Of a stretch of 11,833 bases of DNA, positions 5,424 through 11,833 are shown piece after piece. The stretch comes from Firmicutes bacterium CAG:341. GTDB taxonomy: Bacteria; Bacillota; Clostridia; Oscillospirales; Acutalibacteraceae. The translations under genes were made by a program, and so were the position numbers. Position 1 is the first letter of the stretch. Each line of letters starts with the position of its first letter. The notes below the pieces were generated by a model. That model saw only the letters and a list, made by a program, of their open reading frames with translations, was not told the origin of the DNA and made no database searches. The stretch spans positions 1-11,833 of the forward strand of contig FR895316.1 of assembly GCA_000434995.1 (NCBI GenBank), in the 5' to 3' direction.

Positions 5424-5573
5424 TCACTTTGTCTCTCTGTGGAGAGTGTGTTTCTTACAGAATGGACAATACTTGTTCATTTCCAATCTGTCAGGTGTGT
5501 TTTTCTTGTTTTTCATTGTGTTGTAATTGCGTTGTTTGCATTCAGTGCAAGCTAAAGTAATTTTAACTCTCAT
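5424..5573 (-). CDS. rpmG: 50S ribosomal protein L33 (zinc-binding form)
   Basis: This 49-residue protein starts MRVKITLACTECKQRNY and ends KYCPFCKKHTLHRETK. It is a small basic protein near the E-site of the large subunit. Two CxxC pairs (C9/C12 and C36/C39) show the zinc-ribbon (C+) form rather than the zinc-independent paralogue. The ATG at 5573 has GGAGGTG upstream (5582-5587). It is the first gene of the rpmG-secE-nusG unit, and its stop is 15 bp from the secE start, with the secE ribosome-binding site in between. The gene is short enough to be missed by length-filtered gene calling. Confidence 0.96.
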   Translation of the reverse strand: MRVKITLACTECKQRNYNTMKNKKNTPDRLEMNKYCPFCKKHTLHRETK

Positions 5574-5612
5574 AAAATAGCACCTCCATTAGTATTTCGA
5601 TAATATAATCTC

Positions 5613-5680
5613 CCTCGTTCGCCACGCAAAGCGAAGCAGGCAAAAAAATAACGCCTGTCGGCATTTCACCTACTACGAGG
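5613..5680 (-). promoter_or_regulatory. Structured leader with candidate attenuator before rpmG-secE-nusG
   Basis: The predicted 5' UTR is about 108 nt. AATGCC-GACA-GGCGTT (5650-5665) forms a short stem and is followed on the minus strand by ATTTTTTT (5649-5642), which looks like a weak intrinsic terminator. The 3' arm can instead pair downstream: CAGGC (5653-5657) with GCCTG (5637-5641). A second hairpin TTCGC/GCGAA lies at 5618-5635, and CCTCGT/ACGAGG (5675-5680 with 5613-5618) could close the whole domain. The complementarities are exact, but the switching and its trigger are inferred. It does not resemble a leader family known to me. Confidence 0.5.
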
Positions 5681-5688
5681 TAAGCACT

Positions 5689-5717
5689 ACTATATCACAG
5701 AATGTAAACCAAGTCAA
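5689..5717 (-). promoter_or_regulatory. Sigma-A promoter for rpmG-secE-nusG
   Basis: The minus strand reads TTGACT (5712-5717), a 17-bp spacer, and TATAGT (5689-5694). The predicted start is near 5682, about 108 nt upstream of the rpmG ATG. It is divergent from the promoter at 5736-5764, with 18 bp between the two -35 boxes. Confidence 0.85.
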
Positions 5718-5735
5718 GTATTTTCAACAAAAAGT

Positions 5736-5764
5736 TTGCATTTATGAAAAATTTATATTATTAT
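5736..5764 (+). promoter_or_regulatory. Candidate sigma-A promoter for the flavoprotein-trmB operon
   Basis: TTGCAT (5736-5741), a 17-bp AT-rich spacer, and TATTAT (5759-5764) point rightward. The predicted start is about 5771, some 26 nt before the ATG at 5797. Confidence 0.6.
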
Positions 5765-5796
5765 ATAACAAAATCACAGATAAGGCAACTGATATT

Positions 5797-6912
5797 ATGA
5801 CTGAAATTATAATCGGCGCAGGGGCAAGCGGGCTTGCCGCAGCAATAAGATTAAAACAGAATATCCCTGAAGATGAAGTAATAATTCTTGAAAGGCTCGA
5901 TACTCCCGGCAAGAAAATACTTGCCACCGGAAACGGACGATGCAACTTATCAAATACAAACGCAGAACATTATAAAGATGTAATAGACTTTTTCGAAAAC
6001 ATAGGGCTTAAAACAAGAATTGATGATGAAGGGCGAATATATCCGTATTCAAACCAAGCCGCCACCGTCAGAAACATACTTATAAAAGAGTGTGAAAAAC
6101 TCGGTGTGCAAATAGTGAGTGAATGTACGGTTAATAATGTTGATAAAGATTTAATTGTTTCCACCGACTGCGGAATTTATTACGGTGACAGTGTTATTGT
6201 TGCAACAGGCGGCAAAGCACAAAGCTCGCTCGGTTCAAACGGAAGCGGATATGATATATTAAAAAGTTTAGGCCACAAAATCACAAAGCTGTCCCCTGCT
6301 TTAGTTCAGCTAACATCATCAAGCAAATACCCGCGGCAATTAAAGGGGCAACGGGTAAAAGGCAATATGAAAATTTTGCTCGACGGCGAATGTGCCGTCC
6401 AAGATTTCGGCGAAATATTATTTACCGACTATGGCTTATCGGGAATAGTAACAATGAATTTAAGTGAAACGGTAAGCAAGAATTTTGAGAAAGATGAACC
6501 TAAAAAATGCCACGCTGTAATTGACCTCGCAAGTGATTTCAGCGAAAACGAACTTTTAGAGCATATAAACAGATACGGCTCGCTTGAAGGTATATTAGGT
6601 GAAAAAATATCGTCACTTCTTGAAAAGCAAGCAAACGGTGATAAAGAAAAAATATGCAAATATGCAAAGAATTGGCAATTGATAATCACCGGCACAAAGG
6701 GCTACAATTTTGCACAAATCACATGCGGCGGTGCCGATACAAAAGAATTCAGAAATTTCGAATCTGTAAAAGTTGAAAACTTATATGCCTGCGGTGAAGT
6801 GCTTGACAAGCAATTTAAATGCGGCGGTTATAATCTCAATTTTGCATTTTGGAGTGGAATATGCGTTGCCGACAGTATATTAAAAAAGAGGAAACAAAAT
6901 GATAAGAATTAA
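5797..6912 (+). CDS. FAD-dependent oxidoreductase of the HI0933/BaiN family (COG2081)
   Basis: This is a cytosolic flavoprotein whose substrate cannot be read from the sequence. The N-terminus has a Rossmann FAD/NAD(P)-binding motif, GAGASGL (residues 7-13). The family hallmark KKILATGNGRCNLSN follows at about 39-53. Near the C-terminus ITCGGAD, LYACGEVLD and CGGYNLNFAFWSG form the second conserved block that closes over FAD. At 371 residues it is somewhat shorter than the usual 400-420, with no obvious break. C. scindens BaiN, studied in bile acid dehydroxylation, belongs to this family, but most members are uncharacterised and no bai genes lie nearby. The ATG at 5797 has a weak AAGG 11 nt upstream. 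The 3' end overlaps the next gene by 14 bp. Confidence 0.88.
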   Translation: MTEIIIGAGASGLAAAIRLKQNIPEDEVIILERLDTPGKKILATGNGRCNLSNTNAEHYKDVIDFFENIGLKTRIDDEGRIYPYSNQAATVRNILIKECEKLGVQIVSECTVNNVDKDLIVSTDCGIYYGDSVIVATGGKAQSSLGSNGSGYDILKSLGHKITKLSPALVQLTSSSKYPRQLKGQRVKGNMKILLDGECAVQDFGEILFTDYGLSGIVTMNLSETVSKNFEKDEPKKCHAVIDLASDFSENELLEHINRYGSLEGILGEKISSLLEKQANGDKEKICKYAKNWQLIITGTKGYNFAQITCGGADTKEFRNFESVKVENLYACGEVLDKQFKCGGYNLNFAFWSGICVADSILKKRKQNDKN

Positions 6913-8494
6913 CGAAATTAAATTATCACTTGACGAAGATGAAAGCTTACTTAAAAAGAAAGCTTCTAAAATTCTGAAAATAAATGAAAAATATATAACC
7001 AAATATACTATTTTTAAGAAGAGTATCGACGCAAGAAAAAAAGACGATGTACATTTCACATATTCGCTTGATGTTACGATTGCTTTAGATGAAGAACAAA
7101 TAGCTAACAAATGCAAGTCGAACAAAGTGCAGATAGTAAAACCTTATGTATATGAACTTCCCGAAAACAAAAGGGTAAGCAAATTCAGACCGGTCGTAAT
7201 CGGCTTCGGGCCGGCAGGAATGTTTGCAGGGCTTATACTTGCACTTTCGGGTTTAAAGCCTATTATTCTTGAACGCGGGAAAGACATTGACGCAAGAAAA
7301 GCCGATGTTCAAAAATTTTGGAACGAAAAAAAGCTTAATGAAGAATCAAATGTACAATTCGGCGAGGGCGGCGCAGGTACTTTTTCTGACGGAAAGCTGA
7401 CAACAGGTATAAAAAGCCCATATATAAAAAAGATACTTGAAGAGCTTTATGAAGCCGGCGCGCCGGAAGAAATTTTATATTCATCAAAGCCGCATATCGG
7501 CACTGACAGGCTTGAAATAGTGGTAAAAAATATACGAAAGAAAATTGAAAGCTTGGGCGGTGAAGTTAAGCTTGAATGTAAGCTTACAAAGCTTATTGTG
7601 GCAAACAAATTTGTTCACGGTGTAAGCTATGAGCATAAAGGCGAAAGCTTTGACCTCGAAACAGACACAGTAATTATGGCAATAGGCCACAGTGCAAGGG
7701 ATACGGTAGAAATGCTCTATTCACTCGGCGTTGATATTATGCAAAAGCCATTTTCGGTGGGTGCAAGAATTGAACATCCGCAAAAGCTGATTAACGAAGC
7801 TCAATACGGCAAATTTGCAAATCATCCAAAACTCGGCGCTGCCGATTACAAGCTTGCCTGCCACGGACTTCACGAAAGGGGTGCGTATACATTTTGTATG
7901 TGCCCGGGCGGTACAGTTGTTGCCGCAGCAAGCGAAAAGGAATGTGTAATAGTTAACGGAATGAGCAGCCTTGCCCGTGACGGTGAAAACGCAAACTCGG
8001 CATTACTTGTAGGAATTGAGCCAAAAGATTTTCCAAGCGAACATCCACTTGCAGGAATTTATTACCAAAGGGAAATAGAACATAAAGCATATGAAATTGC
8101 CGGCAGTAATTACAATGCACCTGCGCAGCTTGTGGGCGATTTTTTAAAAGGAATCGAATCAAAAAAGCTTGGAAATGTAAAGCCGACCTGCCCTACCGGT
8201 GTTACGCTTACAAATCTTGATGAATGTCTGCCGCAAAAAGTATCGGCAACTATGAAAAGCGCAATAGTTGAAATGGACAAAAAGCTAAACGGTTTTAATT
8301 TATACGACGCTGTATTGACTGCGCCTGAAACAAGGTCATCAAGTTCAGTCAGAATACTGCGTGATGATTTATTGCAATGCAACATCAGGGGTGTATATCC
8401 GTGCGGCGAAGGCGCAGGATATGCAGGCGGAATTATTTCTGCGGCTGTTGACGGAGTTAAGTGCGCACACGCTGTACTTGAAGACGAACATTAA
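6899..8494 (+). CDS. Uncharacterised FAD-dependent dehydrogenase (COG2509 type)
   Basis: This 531-residue flavoprotein has a small N-terminal domain (about 1-92) and then a dinucleotide-binding motif, VVIGFGPAGMFAGL (99-112). The family signature NVQFGEGGAGTFSDGKL follows at 151-167. Near the C-terminus are CPTGVTLTNLDECLP and a last FAD contact, GVYPCGEGAGYAGGI. Length and motif order match the COG2509 family, whose reaction is not established. The ATG at 6899 lies inside the end of the preceding frame (14-bp overlap, different frame), with AGAGGAAA just upstream, which suggests translational coupling. Two FAD oxidoreductases in tandem could serve one pathway, but no other enzyme here names a substrate. 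Confidence 0.88.
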   Translation: MIRINEIKLSLDEDESLLKKKASKILKINEKYITKYTIFKKSIDARKKDDVHFTYSLDVTIALDEEQIANKCKSNKVQIVKPYVYELPENKRVSKFRPVVIGFGPAGMFAGLILALSGLKPIILERGKDIDARKADVQKFWNEKKLNEESNVQFGEGGAGTFSDGKLTTGIKSPYIKKILEELYEAGAPEEILYSSKPHIGTDRLEIVVKNIRKKIESLGGEVKLECKLTKLIVANKFVHGVSYEHKGESFDLETDTVIMAIGHSARDTVEMLYSLGVDIMQKPFSVGARIEHPQKLINEAQYGKFANHPKLGAADYKLACHGLHERGAYTFCMCPGGTVVAAASEKECVIVNGMSSLARDGENANSALLVGIEPKDFPSEHPLAGIYYQREIEHKAYEIAGSNYNAPAQLVGDFLKGIESKKLGNVKPTCPTGVTLTNLDECLPQKVSATMKSAIVEMDKKLNGFNLYDAVLTAPETRSSSSVRILRDDLLQCNIRGVYPCGEGAGYAGGIISAAVDGVKCAHAVLEDEH

Positions 8495-8512
8495 CGAAAC
8501 GGGGACATAGCT

Positions 8513-9184
8513 ATGAGAATGAAAAGAAAGAAAAATCTTGACGAGAGAATCGAAGCTTCAAGTGATTACCTTATTACAATGAAAAATGACTCTCTTGATT
8601 TTCAAGACGCGATAAAAGAAAACCACTTACTTGATTTTAAAGAAATATTTAAAAAGGAGCAGCCTGTTTATCTTGAAATAGGATGCGGCAAAGGGCAATT
8701 CGGCAACACATTTGCATCATTGAAGCCTGATAAAAACATACTCTGCGTTGAAAGAAACAGAAATGTACTTATTATGGCGATTGATAAAGCAAGAGAACTT
8801 AAACTTGATAATATTATGTTTCTTTGCGGCACAGCGGAATATTTACCGTCATACATTCCAAATAATTCGATTGAAGAAATATATCTTAATTTCTCCTGCC
8901 CGTTTCCTAAAAATAGCCACGAAGCACACAGACTTACAAACCCACGCTTTCTTGAAATATACAAGCCTATGCTGAAAAAAGGAAGTGCAATTTGCCAAAA
9001 GACAGATAATATGCACTTTTTTGAATATTCAATAGAAAGCTTTTCAAAATGCGGATTTAAACTTTCAAATATTTCACTTGACTTACATCACAGTGATTTT
9101 GAAGGAAATATTGAAACCGAATATGAGCAAAAGTTTTCATCGCAAGGCTATCCGATTTATAGATTGGAAGCACGATTATCATAA
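8513..9184 (+). CDS. trmB: tRNA (guanine-N7-)-methyltransferase, with altered active-site motif
   Basis: TrmB transfers a methyl group from S-adenosylmethionine to N7 of G46 in the tRNA variable loop. The 223-residue protein has the SAM-binding LEIGCGKGQF (54-63), the acidic CVERN (78-82), QKTDNMHFFE (162-171) with the conserved Thr-Asp, and TEYEQKF (202-208), equivalent to TKFExR. The usual catalytic block NFxDPWPKxRHxKRRL reads NFSCPFPKNSHEAHRL (126-141). Asp is therefore replaced by Cys129, Trp by Phe131, and most of the basic cluster is lost. The rest of the fold is intact and the length normal, so it is not a decayed gene. The start MRMKRKK matches the MRMRxK start of the family. It is the last gene of the flavoprotein operon, 18 bp after the preceding stop and before a terminator. 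Confidence 0.9.
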   Translation: MRMKRKKNLDERIEASSDYLITMKNDSLDFQDAIKENHLLDFKEIFKKEQPVYLEIGCGKGQFGNTFASLKPDKNILCVERNRNVLIMAIDKARELKLDNIMFLCGTAEYLPSYIPNNSIEEIYLNFSCPFPKNSHEAHRLTNPRFLEIYKPMLKKGSAICQKTDNMHFFEYSIESFSKCGFKLSNISLDLHHSDFEGNIETEYEQKFSSQGYPIYRLEARLS

Positions 9185-9210
9185 TAAGAATAGCTATATT
9201 TCAACAACTA

Positions 9211-9241
9211 AACCGAGCTGTATTTTACAGCTCGGTTTTTT
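9211..9241 (+). terminator. Intrinsic terminator after trmB
   Basis: AACCGAGCTG and CAGCTCGGTT (9211-9220 and 9228-9237) form a perfect 10-bp stem with a 7-nt loop, followed by T through 9241. The next promoter's -35 box begins at 9243, so the operons are packed end to end. Confidence 0.93.
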
Positions 9242-9242
9242 C

Positions 9243-9271
9243 TTGACAAAATTGGTCTATTATGATAGACT
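9243..9271 (+). promoter_or_regulatory. Promoter of the BlaI-M56 pair
   Basis: A perfect TTGACA (9243-9248), a 17-bp spacer, and TAGACT (9266-9271) precede a predicted start near 9278. The -10 lies inside an operator-like dyad, the layout expected for an autorepressed BlaI/MecI operon. Confidence 0.75.
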
Positions 9272-9300
9272 AAACATAGAAGGTCGGCGATTATAGACCA
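9253..9300 (+). promoter_or_regulatory. Two tandem operator-like dyads for the BlaI-type repressor
   Basis: Dyad 1 is GTCTAT-TATG-ATAGAC (9255-9270), a perfect 6-bp inverted repeat over the -10. Dyad 2 (9281-9300) has the same frame, GGTC…ATTATAGACCA, with a degenerate left half. The two 20-bp units (9253-9272 and 9281-9300) match at 13 of 20 positions and are 28 bp apart. Paired dyads in the promoter are usual for BlaI/MecI repressors. The sequence differs from the staphylococcal TACA/TGTA operator. Binding is inferred. Confidence 0.6.
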
Positions 9301-9317
9301 CTAAAGGAGTGATACAA

Positions 9318-9674
9318 ATGAATTTAAAATTATGTGAAAGTGATTACAAGTTTATGAGCATTATATGGGAAAACGAGCCAATACGCTCCGGCAAGCTTGT
9401 GAAGTTATGTGCAAGCAGGCTTAATTGGAAAAAATCAACAACATATACAACTTTAAAAAAAGTATGTGATAAGGGTTTAGCACAAAACGAAAACACAATA
9501 GTAACTTCACTTGTAAAGAAAGAAGAAGTGCAGGAATTTGAAAGCAAACACATTGTGGAAGAATCATTTTCAGGTTCGCTGCCAAGCTTTTTAGCATCGT
9601 TTTTTGCAGGCAAAAAAATCAGTGACAAAGAGGCAAATGAATTAAAAAAACTTATTGATGATTTCAAGGAATAG
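9318..9674 (+). CDS. BlaI/MecI/CopY-family transcriptional repressor
   Basis: This is a winged-helix DNA-binding repressor of 118 residues, the usual family size. The N-terminus (LCESDYKFMSIIWENEPIRS) matches the first helix of BlaI/MecI. The recognition-helix region reads LNWKKSTTYTTLKKVCDKGL (about 37-56), and a wing and a C-terminal dimerisation helix follow. In characterised relatives the repressor is cleaved or released after the M56 partner senses a signal. That partner is encoded 8 bp downstream. The ATG at 9318 is chosen over a GTG at 9309 because AAGGAG (9304-9309) is then 8 nt upstream, while the GTG would overlap it. Two dyads upstream suggest autorepression. The regulated targets beyond this operon are unknown. 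Confidence 0.9.
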   Translation: MNLKLCESDYKFMSIIWENEPIRSGKLVKLCASRLNWKKSTTYTTLKKVCDKGLAQNENTIVTSLVKKEEVQEFESKHIVEESFSGSLPSFLASFFAGKKISDKEANELKKLIDDFKE

Positions 9675-9682
9675 GTGATTAT

Positions 9683-11818
9683 ATGACTAATTTGTTTTAT
9701 ACCGTGTTAAATATGAGTATAACATCGGCAATAGTGATAATTCTTGTAATAATTGCAAGAATGTTAATAAAACGCCTGCCTAAAAAATACAGCTATTTGC
9801 TATGGAGCGTGGTTGCATTCAGGCTATGTGTACCGTTTTCATTCAAATCACTGCTAAGTCCGTTTAACATTGCTAAAAGCGAAGTATTAAACACACAATC
9901 AGGCAAACTGACTTATGTTGATGAAGGCAATATTTCTGCACTTAACACAATAATCAGCTCATCAGGCAATTTAAACAACAGTGCAAAAGCCCTAACATTG
10001 TCTGACATATTGCCATATATATGGATTAGTGTGACCGTTGTTATTTTAGCAATAAGCACAGCAAGATATTTTAACCTAAAGCAGAAGCTAAAAAGCGGTA
10101 AGAACTTTAAAGAAAATATTTATTTTTCGCACCAAACCAACACACCGTTTATTTTAGGAATAATAAAGCCAAAAATATATATTCCGTCGAATACAGATAA
10201 GCAGTACATTGATTATATCATTGCACACGAAAAATATCATTTAAAGCGAAAAGACCATATCATAAAAGCATTTGCATTTTTACTTTTGGCGATACATTGG
10301 TTTAATCCGTTTTGCTTTATTGCATTCAAACTGATGAATGATGATATGGAAATGAGTTGTGATGAAAAAGTAATAGAAAGCCATAAAAACATTAAAAAAA
10401 TTTATTCGTCTGCCCTATTATCATTTGCAGCAAAAAACAATGTTCCGTCATCAACTCCCCTATGTTTTATAGAGAGTAAGGCAAAAACAAGAATTAAAAA
10501 TGTACTTAAATTTAAAAAGCCTAAAAAAATAATCGGTATAGCAGCAGTTATGCTTTGCCTTATTATTTTGAGTGCGTGTGCATCTAATCCGATTGATGTA
10601 AAAAAACAAACAGATAAAATAAGTATAAATTCAAGTTCAAATGTATCAGTAAAACAAAATAATACAATCAGCGATGATTATATTTTAGGTAATGTGATCG
10701 CAACAAATACAGGACTGTCAATTTCGAGCATACAAATTGACGGCGGAAATACAGTAATCAAGTTTGATAAAAAGAAGTTAATCTTAAATATTGAAACAGA
10801 AGAAATTGAATATAGTGACAAAGTTGAAGAAAAGGAATATACGCGCAAAGAATTTTTAAAAACATACGCAACATATAAACTTGATGCAGACGAAAAATAC
10901 TTTTCGAAAACAAACAGCATAAAAGAAGTAAAATACTTTAAAGGTAAATATTACAGCAGTATAATTTACTTTGATAACAGGCCGACCTTATATAATCAGG
11001 AGGGTGTAAGAATTTACGCAATTATGCCAAATTCAAAAGGCTTTAACGAAACACTTTCAAATGAAATTTTAAAGCATATATCACCAAATTACGACTATGA
11101 AAAATACAAAAGCGAGGCACATTATATTTATCAAAAGGAATACACAAGCAAAAATACAATCAGTGTTTATTTAAGATTTTATACTGCAACCTATTCCACA
11201 AGGTACGGCTATGTAAATGATGAAAGCGCTTGGATTAGTGACGCAAAAATTGATTTAAAGCTTAACAATAATTCCGATTACAGCGTTGTTAAATTTACTG
11301 CGGCACAGGACGGTACAGATTACCTGAAAAGTATAAAGAAAATGTTTTCAAATGATGTATATACTTATTATTTTGAAAATAATTCAAATACCTCACTGCA
11401 AAATCAAGAACTTACTGCACAGGCAATGAAAGCATTGATTGAAAATAATAAGGAAATCGACATTAACAAATCTATTGAAACCTTGCTGAAAAGAATAGGC
11501 AATATCAATTTGATTGACACTGAAACAGACGCTTATTTGATGAATTTAGTAGATTACGGCGAATACACCGTGCGTTACACATTTAACGCTTACAAAAACG
11601 GCACGCTCAGCGAACCGCAGGGAAAAATACTGCAATATGCATTTTTAAAAATCGCCGGTGATGAATATATTAAAACTGCTGCCGACACAGGCAAAGAATA
11701 TTTTGATGAATTTGACAAACATGCGAAAAGCATTGCAGAGAAGAATAAAATTTACGATAAATTCAAAGCAGAATATCCTTATACATATATTTATATTACC
11801 GAATATATGAAACAATAA
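9683..11818 (+). CDS. BlaR1-like M56-family membrane metalloprotease/sensor with large non-penicillin-binding outer domain
   Basis: This is probably the signal-sensing protease that inactivates the BlaI-type repressor encoded just upstream. The 711-residue protein has membrane helices at about 8-27, 36-54, 106-126, 194-214 and 284-299. The family marker RLPKKYSYLLWSVVAFRLCVPF is split between residues 31 and 52. The zinc-protease motif HEKYH is at 182-186, with a likely third ligand in DDMEMSCDE (221-228). Residues about 300-711 form the outer domain. I see no penicillin-binding SxxK-type landmark arranged as in BlaR1. Instead it has AAQDGTDYLKSIKKMF and VDYGEYTVRYTF-like segments that I recall from other clostridial M56 proteins. 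ILSAC (295-299) at the end of the last helix resembles a lipobox. TAGGTGAT overlapping the preceding stop is the ribosome-binding site. The ligand is unknown. Confidence 0.88.
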   Translation: MTNLFYTVLNMSITSAIVIILVIIARMLIKRLPKKYSYLLWSVVAFRLCVPFSFKSLLSPFNIAKSEVLNTQSGKLTYVDEGNISALNTIISSSGNLNNSAKALTLSDILPYIWISVTVVILAISTARYFNLKQKLKSGKNFKENIYFSHQTNTPFILGIIKPKIYIPSNTDKQYIDYIIAHEKYHLKRKDHIIKAFAFLLLAIHWFNPFCFIAFKLMNDDMEMSCDEKVIESHKNIKKIYSSALLSFAAKNNVPSSTPLCFIESKAKTRIKNVLKFKKPKKIIGIAAVMLCLIILSACASNPIDVKKQTDKISINSSSNVSVKQNNTISDDYILGNVIATNTGLSISSIQIDGGNTVIKFDKKKLILNIETEEIEYSDKVEEKEYTRKEFLKTYATYKLDADEKYFSKTNSIKEVKYFKGKYYSSIIYFDNRPTLYNQEGVRIYAIMPNSKGFNETLSNEILKHISPNYDYEKYKSEAHYIYQKEYTSKNTISVYLRFYTATYSTRYGYVNDESAWISDAKIDLKLNNNSDYSVVKFTAAQDGTDYLKSIKKMFSNDVYTYYFENNSNTSLQNQELTAQAMKALIENNKEIDINKSIETLLKRIGNINLIDTETDAYLMNLVDYGEYTVRYTFNAYKNGTLSEPQGKILQYAFLKIAGDEYIKTAADTGKEYFDEFDKHAKSIAEKNKIYDKFKAEYPYTYIYITEYMKQ

Positions 11819-11833
11819 ACTAATAAACGAGCC

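Noticed and set aside
5574..5796. A tRNA gene between rpmG and the flavoprotein gene, as some Firmicutes have tRNA-Trp near secE
   Set aside because: No cloverleaf with a TTC-containing T-arm and acceptor stem was found. The complementarities fit a leader hairpin set instead.
10583..11815. Penicillin-binding (BlaR1-type) outer domain
   Set aside because: No properly spaced SxxK, SxN and KTG motifs were found in residues 300-711.

Overview
The window reads as a chromosomal segment of a low-GC anaerobic Firmicute, probably a Clostridia/Oscillospiraceae (Ruminococcus-like) bacterium. The reasons are an AT-rich sequence with GGAGG ribosome-binding sites, a Gram-positive-type L10 leader, the rpmG-secE-nusG-rplK-rplA-rplJ-rplL order, a HI0933/BaiN-type flavoprotein, and a BlaI/M56 pair with a clostridial-type outer domain. 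The lineage is an inference; no rRNA is present.

Left part (1-1872): a rightward terminator from a gene outside the window, then the tRNA CCA-adding enzyme gene (cca, leftward). A small four-helix membrane protein gene runs divergently from it. That gene meets the ribosomal operon tail to tail across a strong hairpin terminator.

Centre (1898-5717, all leftward): a translation/transcription/secretion cluster. A consensus promoter at 5689-5717 drives rpmG (a 49-codon gene), secE and nusG, and probably rplK-rplA. A second near-perfect promoter (3106-3134) drives rplJ-rplL behind a classic L10 leader and an intrinsic terminator. The untranslated parts carry layered regulation: a candidate attenuator before rpmG, two separate L1-binding-site mimics (one directly before rplK, one directly before rplA), and the L10 leader. 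rpoB does not follow rplL.

Right of centre (5736-9242, rightward): a three-gene operon with its own promoter and terminator. It encodes two unrelated-size FAD-dependent oxidoreductases (HI0933/BaiN-like and COG2509-like, with overlapping reading frames) and TrmB, the tRNA m7G46 methyltransferase. This TrmB has Cys-Pro-Phe-Pro in place of the usual Asp-Pro-Trp-Pro.

Right end (9243-11818, rightward): a BlaI/MecI-type repressor and an M56 (BlaR1-like) membrane metalloprotease. They lie behind a TTGACA promoter with two related operator-like dyads over the -10 and the start of the transcript. The protease has a long non-penicillin-binding outer domain that begins right after a lipobox-like Leu-Ser-Ala-Cys.

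No CRISPR array, insertion sequence, tRNA or rRNA was seen. The gene content is mostly core. The most interesting material is RNA-level control in the ribosomal cluster and the sensor architecture at the right end.
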